From: Mesorhizobium sp. Root157
Lineage (GTDB): Bacteria; Pseudomonadota; Alphaproteobacteria; Rhizobiales; Rhizobiaceae
Assembly: GCF_001427385.1 (NCBI RefSeq)
Contig: NZ_LMGJ01000023.1
Coordinates: 1 to 64,000, forward strand
Reading direction: 5' to 3'
DNA length: 64,000 nucleotides
The position numbers and the translations under genes are program-made. Shown piece by piece: positions 18,383 through 26,703 of this stretch. How positions within the stretch are numbered: position 1 is the first letter of the stretch; every line of letters starts with the position of its first letter. Under the pieces are notes generated by a model. That model saw nothing but the letters and a program-made list of their open reading frames with translations. It was not told where the DNA came from and did no database searches.

Positions 18383-20086
18383 TCAGCGTCTCAGCGTCAG
18401 TCCGACATAGATGCTGTTGGTCTTGGCGTCGCGGCCGGGCAGGTTGCTGGATAGTGTTTCGTGCCGGGCACGGGTGGTGATGCCGGCATAGCGATTGAGC
18501 CACCATGTCAGCCCGGCTTCCGCACTGAAGATCAGGTCATGGCCACTGGAGCCGCTGTAGTCGCGCCAGTCCAGGCCCAGTTGCGCGGTACCGGTCAAGT
18601 TGGCGCGTATTTGGCGCTCCCCCGACAGGCGGCCGGAATAAAGCACTGAGCCGCCTTCGCCGGCGGTGGTCGTCCCTTCCACCGCGGTTGTGCCTCTCAG
18701 GCCGATGGTGGTGCCGCGTTCAGGCGACCACCTCAGGTCGGCATTGACCGTCGCGGCAGAGATTGGAGCCAGGCCGTCGTCATCGAATGACTCCCGCAGC
18801 CAGCCGGCGGAGAATTCGCCGGCCAATTTCTCGCCGAGGTCAAGTTCGAGACCGCCGCGCCCGCCGATCCTGGTCGCGGATCGTTCGAAGCCGCCAGTAT
18901 CCACGCGTTCGTCGTAGAGCCGGCGGCCCGTCTCGATTTCCACGAATGGCGTCAAAGCCGGCGATATCTCGTAGCCGGTACGCAAGGTGGCTGTGTAAAG
19001 GGTTGAGTTGCGGTCTTTCTGGGACAGGAGACCACCCATGGAAAGCTTCGCATCGCCATAGATGTCGCGTTCGACAGCGCCGGTGAGGCCGATGCGCGCC
19101 TTGCCGACATTCTTCTCGATGCCGAGACTGCCATCGATGTTCTGGCGCAGGGGCTGGGAAGCCGTGCCGACGATTACCACAGGCGACGACGCGGACTCCG
19201 GCGCAGCTTCGTATCCGAGCTTGCCAACGGCACTCCATTCGTTGCCGAGGTCGATGTTGAGGGTTGCGTCCAAGCGCCCCCGTGCATCTTCGACCTCTTC
19301 GCCGGACAGGGTTTTTCGAAGGAGTACGTAGCCGTCGATGCTGGCGGAATTGGTACTCCAGTCGGAGATTGCATTGAGCCGCAGCGTCGTTTCAGAAAGC
19401 GCTGCCGGGCGTCCGCCGTTGCTTGCGTCCGCATTCGAGGTGGCGGTGATGCCTTGTTCCACCGATGGCCGCAAGGTGAATGATCCGACGCGGATGCCTG
19501 TCGGTGCAAACGGATCCGCCTCCGGGAGCCTGGCTAAGGTTTCGATGGCACCGGTGCGCTCCACGCGAGGATCGAGCGGAAGGTCGTCCTCTGCATCGAT
19601 GGTGGAAGCGCGGCGGTTCGTGGCCGTGTCTTCTTCTGCTTCGCCTTCGCTTGGAGACGTGGCGTTTTCGGCACCGGCGGCTGGTGCGGTACCGGAGGCC
19701 GTGGTTGGGGGCCGGCGACGTGGCAAGGGTACAAGGTCTTCGGCAAAAGTGTTGGTGGCCGGCTGGGCGCCGAAGATGCTGCCGGTGGAAATGGTCGTGT
19801 CGTCGTCATCGCCAGCCGCACTCTGGCTCAATGGACGGTAGATGGGTGTGGGCAAGCCGCCAGCCGCAGTTCCGCTTTGTGCGGCTTGTGCCTGCGTCAT
19901 TTCCTGCGTTTTTGCCTGCTGATCGCTCAGAATCATCGCCGATTCGGAAACTTCGCCACGCAGTTCAAGGTTTTGCGCCAGGAGCGAGTTTGTCGAAATC
20001 GGTAAAAGCGCGCTTGCCGCCAAAAGCAGCGTGCGAACCGTTCTGGTCCGCTCGGCCGTTCTGGTTCTGGACTGCGGACGCGGCAT
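18383..20086 (-). CDS. Outer-membrane beta-barrel protein of unknown role
   Basis: A 567-residue exported protein. The signal peptide contains TLLLAASALLPISTNSLLAQ. Residues about 50-190 are Pro, Ala, Thr and acidic rich and look disordered. From about 210 the sequence alternates polar and hydrophobic residues in many short strands (SIDGYVLLRKTL, WSAVGKLGYEAA, AGLTWWLNRYAGITTRARHE, NSIYVGLTLRR), as in a transmembrane barrel. I do not recognise a functional family. Its position between galU and kdsD suggests surface-glycan biology but proves nothing. Start ATG 20086 is chosen for the signal peptide and the nearby GAGGTG. The open frame extends to 20188. Confidence 0.75.
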   Translation of the reverse strand: MPRPQSRTRTAERTRTVRTLLLAASALLPISTNSLLAQNLELRGEVSESAMILSDQQAKTQEMTQAQAAQSGTAAGGLPTPIYRPLSQSAAGDDDDTTISTGSIFGAQPATNTFAEDLVPLPRRRPPTTASGTAPAAGAENATSPSEGEAEEDTATNRRASTIDAEDDLPLDPRVERTGAIETLARLPEADPFAPTGIRVGSFTLRPSVEQGITATSNADASNGGRPAALSETTLRLNAISDWSTNSASIDGYVLLRKTLSGEEVEDARGRLDATLNIDLGNEWSAVGKLGYEAAPESASSPVVIVGTASQPLRQNIDGSLGIEKNVGKARIGLTGAVERDIYGDAKLSMGGLLSQKDRNSTLYTATLRTGYEISPALTPFVEIETGRRLYDERVDTGGFERSATRIGGRGGLELDLGEKLAGEFSAGWLRESFDDDGLAPISAATVNADLRWSPERGTTIGLRGTTAVEGTTTAGEGGSVLYSGRLSGERQIRANLTGTAQLGLDWRDYSGSSGHDLIFSAEAGLTWWLNRYAGITTRARHETLSSNLPGRDAKTNSIYVGLTLRR

Positions 20087-20137
20087 CACCACCTCGAAAG
20101 GCGCCGGCGCGCCATGCTTACCGAACCGTAAATCGGG

Positions 20138-20211
20138 ATGGTTAACGGACGGTTGAAGCGCCGCCTTTCGGATGGTTGGATAAAGCAAATTGTTGGACAG
20201 TTGGCGTCCAA
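20138..20211. promoter_or_regulatory. Divergent control region with CtrA half site and palindrome
   Basis: TTAACCAT is read on the minus strand at 20138-20145, 52 bases before the barrel gene start. TTGGAC-N7-GTCCAA (20193-20211) is a palindrome 20 bases before the proposed kdsD start. Both are sequence observations. A role for CtrA or any regulator is inference. Confidence 0.4.
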
Positions 20212-20230
20212 CACGCTAAGCGCATCGACC

Positions 20231-21235
20231 ATGAGCGCGGGCATATCCACCAAAAAACAGCAGCCGGATCGTCAAGCTTCGATCGCATCGGCTCTTAGAA
20301 CCGTATCCACAAGCCAGGCTGGCCTTGAAGCGTTGGTCGAGGTTCTGCAAGACGGGCTGGCCTCACCGTTTGCTGAAGCTGTGGAGATGATATCGGGCAT
20401 CAGCGGGCGAGTAATCGTCACCGGTGTCGGCAAGAGCGGCCATATTGGTTCGAAGATCGCGGCGACGCTGGCTTCGACCGGAACGCCTGCCTTTTTCGTG
20501 CATCCCTCCGAGGCCAACCACGGCGATCTCGGCATGATTGCGCCCGATGATGCCATCATCGCCCTGTCGTGGTCGGGCGAAACGGCAGAGCTGAAGGGCA
20601 TCATCGCTTATTCACGCCGCTTCTCGATCCCGCTGATAGCTATTACGGCGGGGCAGAAATCGGCGCTCGCCCGCGAAGCGGACGTGGTCCTGCTGTTGCC
20701 GCGCGTGTCCGAAGCCTGCCCGCACGGATTGGCGCCGACAACTTCTACGCTGTTGCAACTGGTCATCGGCGACGCATTGGCGATTGCGCTGCTTGAGGCG
20801 CGGGGCTTTACGCCCGATCATTTCCGCACATTCCATCCCGGCGGGCAACTTGGTGCCAATCTGACAAAAATCCGCGACATCATGCACACCGGCGGCAGAC
20901 TTCCGCTTGTGCAGTCCGGCACGGGTATGCGCGACGCAATCCTGGAAATGTCGGAGAAAGGTTTCGGCTGCGTGGCGATTGCGTCTCATGACGGCGCTTT
21001 GGCCGGCATCATCACCGATGGTGATATCAGGCGCAAGATCGACGGCGACCTGTTGGCCATGAGCGTCGATCAGGTGATGACAAAGAACCCCAAGACAATC
21101 GGTCCGGAGACGCTCGCCGCGACAGCGCTTCAAATCCTCAATTCATCGGCCATCACGACTTTGATGGTGGTGGAGAACGATCGCCCGGTCGGCCTCGTGC
21201 ACCTGCACGACCTGTTGCGCATCGGCGCTGCCTGA
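20231..21235 (+). CDS. kdsD: Arabinose-5-phosphate isomerase, KpsF/GutQ family
   Basis: Converts D-ribulose 5-phosphate to D-arabinose 5-phosphate, the first step to Kdo of lipopolysaccharide. An SIS domain fills the first 190 residues (GRVIVTGVGKSGHIGSKIAA, LSWSGETAELKGII, SEACPHGLAPTTST), followed by two CBS domains ending in GLVHLHDLLRIG. All conserved family blocks are present. ATG 20231 gives 334 residues. The frame is open back to 20138 through the divergent promoter region, so a longer form is less likely. No strong ribosome-binding site is seen at either start. Confidence 0.9.
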   Translation: MSAGISTKKQQPDRQASIASALRTVSTSQAGLEALVEVLQDGLASPFAEAVEMISGISGRVIVTGVGKSGHIGSKIAATLASTGTPAFFVHPSEANHGDLGMIAPDDAIIALSWSGETAELKGIIAYSRRFSIPLIAITAGQKSALAREADVVLLLPRVSEACPHGLAPTTSTLLQLVIGDALAIALLEARGFTPDHFRTFHPGGQLGANLTKIRDIMHTGGRLPLVQSGTGMRDAILEMSEKGFGCVAIASHDGALAGIITDGDIRRKIDGDLLAMSVDQVMTKNPKTIGPETLAATALQILNSSAITTLMVVENDRPVGLVHLHDLLRIGAA

Positions 21236-21272
21236 TCTGCAGCTATTTCCGCTTGCTTGGCCGCCAAAGGGC

Positions 21273-21740
21273 CTACTGGATCGCCTCGACGGTCAATTCC
21301 AGATCGGTCGCGGTTGCTCCGGTCACCCGTACGCGGGCACCTATTGGCAAGTCCGGCCCTGAAACACGCCACAACGTGTCGCCAAGCTGGATACGCCCGC
21401 GGCCTTCCCGGATCGGCTCGGTCAAGGTGGCGGTGCGGCCGATCATCTGTTCGCCGCGCTGGTTGAGCATAGGCTGATCGGTGTCCTGCCGCCGCGACCA
21501 GACGATCTGCTTGCCGATATAGGCGCAAATCAGCGACAGCATCAGAAAGACGACGACCTGTGCCTGCCACACCCAGAAGCCGACATCCCAGATAAGCAGC
21601 GAGACGATGCCGGTGATCAGCGCGGCGATGCCGATCCAGAGCAGGAAGACGCCCGGCACCATGATTTCAAGCACCAGCAGGATGAAGCCGATGACCATCC
21701 AGTTCCAGGGGCCGAGTTCGTGGAAGATGCGCTCAAGCAT
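21273..21740 (-). CDS. NfeD-family membrane protein
   Basis: A 155-residue protein with hydrophobic segments over residues 10-75 (about three membrane spans: WMVIGFILLVLEI, VFLLWIGIAALITGIVSLLIW, AQVVVFLMLSLICAYIG) and a C-terminal OB-fold domain (GRTATLTEPIREGRGRI ... GARVRVTGA). This is the short NfeD form that pairs with a stomatin-like partner, encoded immediately upstream with a 24-bp gap. The pair is thought to organise membrane microdomains or protein quality control. Confidence 0.88.
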   Translation of the reverse strand: MLERIFHELGPWNWMVIGFILLVLEIMVPGVFLLWIGIAALITGIVSLLIWDVGFWVWQAQVVVFLMLSLICAYIGKQIVWSRRQDTDQPMLNQRGEQMIGRTATLTEPIREGRGRIQLGDTLWRVSGPDLPIGARVRVTGATATDLELTVEAIQ

Positions 21741-21764
21741 GGTTGCTGCCTTACCCCATTGCCT

Positions 21765-22712
21765 TCAGCTTTCGGTGGAGCGAACCACTGGCGGTCGGGT
21801 GGATTGGCGTGACTGCTTGCCGCCGTCGCTCCCGAAGACTTCCTTGGCAATCTCTCCGATTCCGCCAAGCGTACCGATAAGCGAGGACGCCTCCATAGGC
21901 ATCAGCACCACCTTGGAGTTGCTGGCCGAACCGATCTTGGCCAGAGCTTCGGTGTATTTCTGTGCGACGAAGTAGTTCAATGCCTGAACGTCGCCCTTGG
22001 AAATGGCTTCCGATACAACTTGCGTTGCCCGGGCTTCGGCTTCTGCCGCGCGCTCGCGCGCCTCGGCGTCTCGAAAGGCTGCTTCTCGGCGACCTTCGGC
22101 TTCAAGAATTTGCGACTGCTTGAGGCCTTCCGCTTCGAGAATCTGGGCGCGCTTGGTGCGTTCAGCCATCATCTGCCTGGCCATCGATTCCACCAGATTG
22201 GCCGGCGGGTTGATGTCCTTGATCTCGACACGCGTTACCTTGATGCCCCAGGGGTGGGCGGCCTCATCGACGACACGCAGCAAGCGCTCGTTGATGGCGT
22301 CGCGATTGGATAGCAACTCGTCCAGATCCATCGAACCCATGACCGTGCGGATGTTGGTCATGGTCAGGTTGAGGATGGCATTCTGCAGGCCGGCGACCTG
22401 ATAGGCTGCCTGCGGCGCGTTCAGCACCTGATAGAAGGCGACACCGTCGACGGCCACAATGGCGTTGTCACGAGTGATGATTTCTTGTGTCGGTACATCC
22501 AGCACCTGTTCCATCATGTTCATCTTGGCGCCGATGCGATCGACGAATGGAACGATGAGGTTGAGGCCGGGCGTCAGCGTCTTGGTGTAGCGGCCGAAAC
22601 GCTCGACCGTATAGTTGTAGCCTTGCGAAACCGTCTTGATGCCGGTGAACAGCACCAAAAGCACGAGAACGACAAGGACCGGTATGACCACATCGAGACC
22701 AGTGAATGCCAT
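21765..22712 (-). CDS. SPFH/stomatin-like (QmcA) membrane protein
   Basis: A 315-residue stomatin/prohibitin homologue. An N-terminal membrane anchor lies at residues 8-26 and the SPFH domain at about 27-190 ([42 protein letters not shown]). A charged coiled coil rich in Glu, Arg and Ala follows to about 245, with an oligomerisation region and a basic tail. It forms large membrane-bound rings around the FtsH protease in E. coli (QmcA/HflKC relatives). First gene of a two-gene operon with the NfeD gene. Confidence 0.92.
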   Translation of the reverse strand: MAFTGLDVVIPVLVVLVLLVLFTGIKTVSQGYNYTVERFGRYTKTLTPGLNLIVPFVDRIGAKMNMMEQVLDVPTQEIITRDNAIVAVDGVAFYQVLNAPQAAYQVAGLQNAILNLTMTNIRTVMGSMDLDELLSNRDAINERLLRVVDEAAHPWGIKVTRVEIKDINPPANLVESMARQMMAERTKRAQILEAEGLKQSQILEAEGRREAAFRDAEARERAAEAEARATQVVSEAISKGDVQALNYFVAQKYTEALAKIGSASNSKVVLMPMEASSLIGTLGGIGEIAKEVFGSDGGKQSRQSTRPPVVRSTES

Positions 22713-22744
22713 TTGCTTTCCCCTCGAATAGACGGCCTGACCGC

Positions 22745-22763
22745 CTGTGACGCTGCATCACAG
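22745..22763 (-). promoter_or_regulatory. Palindrome upstream of the SPFH operon
   Basis: CTGTGA-N7-TCACAG, perfect 6-bp arms, 33 bases before the SPFH start codon. It resembles a CRP/FNR-family site (TGTGA-N6-TCACA) but with one extra spacer base, so the factor is unknown. Confidence 0.35.
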
Positions 22764-22856
22764 AAACACTTAAGGGCGTTTCCTCATCGTTACAATCACG
22801 TCATCGATTGCGGCTGATGGTGCGTCCGCCCGTTTCGAAGGCAATGGTGGTCGTTG

Positions 22857-23921
22857 TCAAACCCAGCCGGACAGTTCCCGCCTAGCCAAAGCCTCGATCA
22901 CGCCCATGCCTTCTGCACTGTCGTTCAGGCAAGGGATGTGCGAAAATTTTTCGCCGCCGGCTGCAAGAAATTCATCGCGGACCTCACGTTCGATTTCGTC
23001 CAGCGTCTCAATGCAATCCGAGGAGAAGCCGGGATTGATGACGGCGATCCGTTTGACGCCCTCATGGGCAAGCTTCTCGACGGTCTTGTCGGTGTAGGGC
23101 TGCAGCCACTCCTGCGCGCCGAAACGCGACTGGAAGGTGGTCATGAGTTTTTCTTCGCTCCAGCCGAGCTTTTCGCGCAGCAGCCGCGTCGTTTCCAGGC
23201 AATGCCGGCGATAGGGGTCACCCTTGTCCGAATAGGGTTTCGGGATGCCGTGATACGAGGCAAGGATCCTTTCCGGCTCGAAGTCCAGCGACGCCAGGTG
23301 TCTGGTGACAGATGCGGCCAAGGCATCGATGTAGACAGGTTCGTCATAATAGGGCGGCACGGTGCGGACGGCTGGCGAGCGGCGCATTTTCATCAGCGCA
23401 CGGAAGAGCTGGTCGTTGGCGGTTGCCGTGGTCGTTGCCGAATATTGCGGATAGAGCGGAAAGGTCAGAATGCGGTCGCAGCCGCGCTCGACCAGCTTGC
23501 GTGCGACGCTACCGGTGGAAGGATTGCCGTAGCGCATTGCCCAATCCACCGTGACATTGGGGAGATCGTGGAGCGACGCCGCTAGCTTCTCGCTTTGCGA
23601 GCGGGTGAAGGTGTGGAGCGGAGATTCATTGCGCTCCCGATTCCATATCCTGGCGTAGTTCGCCCCGGATTTGCTCGGGCGGAAGGTGAGCACCGGGCCG
23701 TAGAGGATCGGATACCAGATCAGCCTGTTCAACTCGATGACGCGCGGATCGGACAGAAATTCCCTGAGGTAACGCCACATTGGCTTGAAATCGGTGCCGT
23801 CCGGCGTGCCGAGGTTGACAAGCATCACGCCTACCTTGGCCGCCTTGCCGGAGGGCGGTGCAGTTCCAGCCGGGTTCGGGTTGTTTGCGCGCCTGGTTTT
23901 GGTCGGTTCGGAAAGGGTCAT
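22857..23921 (-). CDS. hemH: Ferrochelatase
   Basis: A 354-residue ferrochelatase, inserting Fe2+ into protoporphyrin IX as the last step of heme synthesis. Family blocks are VGVMLVNLGTPDGTD near residue 30, LYPQYSATTT near 175, the iron-site His in SYHGIPKPYSDKGDPY near 218, TFQSRFGAQEWLQPYTD near 262, and Glu in GFSSDCIETLDEIEREV near 304. The C-terminus ends ARRELSGWV. A strong hairpin covers the region just before the start codon. Confidence 0.95.
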   Translation of the reverse strand: MTLSEPTKTRRANNPNPAGTAPPSGKAAKVGVMLVNLGTPDGTDFKPMWRYLREFLSDPRVIELNRLIWYPILYGPVLTFRPSKSGANYARIWNRERNESPLHTFTRSQSEKLAASLHDLPNVTVDWAMRYGNPSTGSVARKLVERGCDRILTFPLYPQYSATTTATANDQLFRALMKMRRSPAVRTVPPYYDEPVYIDALAASVTRHLASLDFEPERILASYHGIPKPYSDKGDPYRRHCLETTRLLREKLGWSEEKLMTTFQSRFGAQEWLQPYTDKTVEKLAHEGVKRIAVINPGFSSDCIETLDEIEREVRDEFLAAGGEKFSHIPCLNDSAEGMGVIEALARRELSGWV

Positions 23922-23933
23922 ACGGTCGGTTCT

Positions 23934-23967
23934 CCACGCGCCGCAAACGTAACCGTACGGCGCGTGG
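23934..23967 (-). promoter_or_regulatory. Hairpin at the hemH translation start region
   Basis: On the minus strand CCACGCGCCG (23958-23967) and CGGCGCGTGG (23934-23943) are perfect 10-bp complements 14 bases apart. The 3' arm ends in the first two bases of a GGAGA ribosome-binding site before the hemH start at 23921. A stable stem here could limit hemH translation, or the palindrome could be an operator in DNA. Confidence 0.5.
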
Positions 23968-24044
23968 ATGCAATGCAGCTTGTGGCCGCACCTTGCTTCA
24001 ACTTATCGTCACCGGCCATGCCGGTAACGACTGCCCCCGCAGTT

Positions 24045-25982
24045 TTAGTTCGCTGCGGGGATTTGCAAGGTGCCGCCGATGGGAAGCTGACGCGGTTTGT
24101 AGGCCGAATTGGCTTCGGCGATCGCCCGCCAGTTGGCTCCGTCGCCATAGATCTTGACCGCAAGGTCCCAAAGAGTGTCACCCGCAACGATGACATGGCT
24201 CGTTTCGCCGGTCTGCTCGGCGGCGGGGGCCGCTGGCGTGGTCTCGGTTGAGATCGTCGGTGGTGTTGCCGCTATGTTGCCGGATGCAGACGGCAGTTCC
24301 GGCAACTTCGTTTCAGCCTCTGCCGGTTCGGCCGGTTTTGCCGTCTCTTCTGCGGGGGCTGCAGCCGGCTGCCCTGCCGCCGCCTCGGTGATGCGGCCTT
24401 CAAGCTTCGGCGTATAGGGATTGTGCGCGCCCAGGTAGTCGGCCACGACCTGTTCCAGACCCGGACCGTAGTCATAGGCGTTCTTGGCGTTGTCGGCGAA
24501 AATCTTGTAGCCGTCACCACCCTGCCGCACGTAGTTATTGGAGGCGACCAGATAGTCCTTGCTGGGGTCGATCGGCACCCAGTTGCCGTTGTCCATCACT
24601 TCAACGGACTTGATCCGGCTTTCCGGGGCAGCCGACTTGTCGAAGGAATATTTCAATCCCGCAACTTGCGCGAAGCGACCGGCGCCGTCCTCAAGCTGGC
24701 TGACGCCGTTCTCAAGCGCCGCAACGATGTCCTTGCCGCCGATCTGGAAGGTTGCGATGGTGTTCTGGAAGGGGAGGACGCCCAGCACTTCGCCCATGGT
24801 CACCGGCCCCTGGTCGATCGAGGCGCGCAGACCACCGCCATTGGTGAAGACGATGGTTACGCCCTGATCCTTGACGCGATCGAGAACCGCATCCGAAACA
24901 AGGTTGCCCATTTCGCATTCGCGGGCGCGGCAGGCTTCACGGCTGCCGTCGATGGGCGCGGTGCTCTCGCCGACAAGCTTGCCTTTCAGTTCTTCGATGG
25001 GGGCGCCGAGTTCCTTGATACGGTCAAGCACTGCCTGGTCGGGGGTGATCGACTTGTCGAGATAGATGGGGTCGCCCGAAGCTTCCTTGACGACGCCATT
25101 GTCGTCGAACACCACCTTGAACTCACCAAGATATTTGGAATAGGAGGCGGCCTGGGTGACCGGTACCTTGTAGTCGTCAGGGTTGTCGACCATCGTCGGA
25201 TACGGGCCTTCGGCCTTGTCGTCGGTGTTCGATAGAAGCGAATGCGTGTGGCCACCGACCACGACGTCGACGCCGGGAATCCTGGCGATCATTTCCTTGT
25301 CGCGCGGATAGCCGACATGGGTCAGCGCAATGATCTTGTTGACGCCTTCGGCTTTCAGTTTCTCGACTTCGGCCGTGATGGTCTTCACGTCGTCTTCGAT
25401 GGTGATATTCGGGCCGGGCGACGCAATCTCCGGGGTCTCCGTGGTGACCGCACCGACTATGCCGATCTTCTGGCCGCCTATTTCAAGCACGACCGAAGGC
25501 TTGATGCGGTCCCCGACCTTGGCGGCGGCGCTCGCCTGAACGTTGGCGCTCAGCACCGGGAACTTGATGACGTCGAGGAATGGCGCCAGCGCGTCTTCGC
25601 CGTCATCGAATTCATGGTTGCCGACGGTCATGGCGTCGAATTTCATCAGGTTGAGGAATTCGGCCTCGGCCTTGCCCTTGTACGTCGTGTAGAACAGCGA
25701 GCCCTGGAAGTTGTCGCCACCGTTCAGCAGAATCACATTCTGCCCTTCGAGTTTCTTGCGTTGCTCGGCAATCGCCGTGACGAGGCGTGCTGCGCCTCCG
25801 ATGCACTCGCCCTTGGTTTCTTCCTCGGCCGAACATGTGGATTCGAATTTGTTGTTGGATTCGATGCGGCTGTGCCAGTCGTTGATGTGGAGAATGTTGA
25901 GCGTGTAGTCGGCAAACGAAGCCCCGGCCGACAAGCCGAGCGTGGATGCCGACAAGGCGGCAATGGCAACGAATTTTTTCAT
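24045..25982 (-). CDS. Periplasmic 5'-nucleotidase/metallophosphatase with C-terminal LysM
   Basis: A 645-residue UshA-type enzyme. It has a signal peptide ending ASFA and a calcineurin-like metallophosphatase domain with ILHINDWHSRIE, LLNGGDNFQGS, GNHEFDDG and GGHTHS supplying the metal ligands (about 25-330). The 5'-nucleotidase C-terminal domain is at about 365-525 (TNGGGLRASIDQGPV, LVASNNYVRQGGDGY). A Pro/Glu/Ala linker follows, then a LysM domain (HVIVAGDTLWDLAVKIYGD ... LPIGGTLQIP) that should bind peptidoglycan. It would release phosphate and nucleosides from nucleotides or UDP-sugars. Start ATG 25982 has GGGAGAG upstream. Confidence 0.92.
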   Translation of the reverse strand: MKKFVAIAALSASTLGLSAGASFADYTLNILHINDWHSRIESNNKFESTCSAEEETKGECIGGAARLVTAIAEQRKKLEGQNVILLNGGDNFQGSLFYTTYKGKAEAEFLNLMKFDAMTVGNHEFDDGEDALAPFLDVIKFPVLSANVQASAAAKVGDRIKPSVVLEIGGQKIGIVGAVTTETPEIASPGPNITIEDDVKTITAEVEKLKAEGVNKIIALTHVGYPRDKEMIARIPGVDVVVGGHTHSLLSNTDDKAEGPYPTMVDNPDDYKVPVTQAASYSKYLGEFKVVFDDNGVVKEASGDPIYLDKSITPDQAVLDRIKELGAPIEELKGKLVGESTAPIDGSREACRARECEMGNLVSDAVLDRVKDQGVTIVFTNGGGLRASIDQGPVTMGEVLGVLPFQNTIATFQIGGKDIVAALENGVSQLEDGAGRFAQVAGLKYSFDKSAAPESRIKSVEVMDNGNWVPIDPSKDYLVASNNYVRQGGDGYKIFADNAKNAYDYGPGLEQVVADYLGAHNPYTPKLEGRITEAAAGQPAAAPAEETAKPAEPAEAETKLPELPSASGNIAATPPTISTETTPAAPAAEQTGETSHVIVAGDTLWDLAVKIYGDGANWRAIAEANSAYKPRQLPIGGTLQIPAAN

Positions 25983-26246
25983 GATGCTCTCCCGAATGGA
26001 CTTGGCCAAAGGCGCTGAGGTTCCGATCCTGGCCGCCTTCCTTGACTGCAATATAACAGTCGGCGCTCCGCATGTTCACATTGCCGATTTTTGGTTGCAA
26101 GCGGAATCGATTGTGCCCCGCACGCCGTAAACAGGCATCCGTTGGGACTGCTCAAGTCGGTCTTCGGGAATCGGGGTCGCTAGACCCTGTCAGTGTATGC
26201 GGCAGCCGGGGCGCCATCAGGTGCACCCCGTCACCGCGGATATTGC

Positions 26247-26624
26247 TTAGGCGCGTCGCGTCAGAACGAAGTTCTGGCCGGCGGCGCTGGTGCAATTAAG
26301 CTGGCTGGTGGAAATCATCAGGCAGTTGAAGCTGATCGGCGACTGGCGGATCAGCGAGGTGCCGTTGATTTCGACCGAGGTCGGCCCGGTCATTGTGTAG
26401 GATCCATCCGACAACTTCTGGCCGGTGTCGGTCGCCACCGTCTGGAAGGTGCCCGCGTTGAACGTCGAAAGACCGGTCCCCTGAGCGTCGATCCAGGAAC
26501 CCTCGACACCGGTAGGCGCGGCCGCTAGCGGCGGAGCCGGCGGGCCACTGGTTGTGCAGGCGGCGAGCGCGAAGCTGGCTGCCACGCCCAAGCTGGCTGA
26601 AAGAATTTTGCGCGCGATATCCAT
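26247..26624 (-). CDS. omp10: Omp10-type outer-membrane lipoprotein
   Basis: A 125-residue lipoprotein. The signal peptide ends in lipobox ALAAC with lipidated Cys23, then TTSGPPAPP and a compact domain beginning GVEGSWIDAQG. The pattern GVEGSWxD ... DTGQKLSDGSYT ... NCLMISTSQLNCTSAAGQNF closely follows Brucella Omp10, including the pair of cysteines. The domain resembles small protease-inhibitor-like barrels, but function is unknown. Brucella Omp10 is a surface-exposed immunogenic lipoprotein. Confidence 0.82.
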   Translation of the reverse strand: MDIARKILSASLGVAASFALAACTTSGPPAPPLAAAPTGVEGSWIDAQGTGLSTFNAGTFQTVATDTGQKLSDGSYTMTGPTSVEINGTSLIRQSPISFNCLMISTSQLNCTSAAGQNFVLTRRA

Positions 26625-26649
26625 GTGCTTCTCCTCGGTCCGCCCCTTT

Positions 26650-26674
26650 CAATCGCCCGATTTCCGGGCGATTG
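26650..26674 (-). terminator. Hairpin between hss and omp10
   Basis: CAATCGCCCG (26650-26659) and CGGGCGATTG (26665-26674) form a perfect 10-bp stem with a 5-base loop, 30 bases after the homospermidine synthase stop and 26 before omp10. There is no T-run, so it may stabilise or slow rather than end transcription. Confidence 0.5.
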
Positions 26675-26703
26675 CAAGGTGTGCGGGCGAGGTAGCAACT
26701 ACG

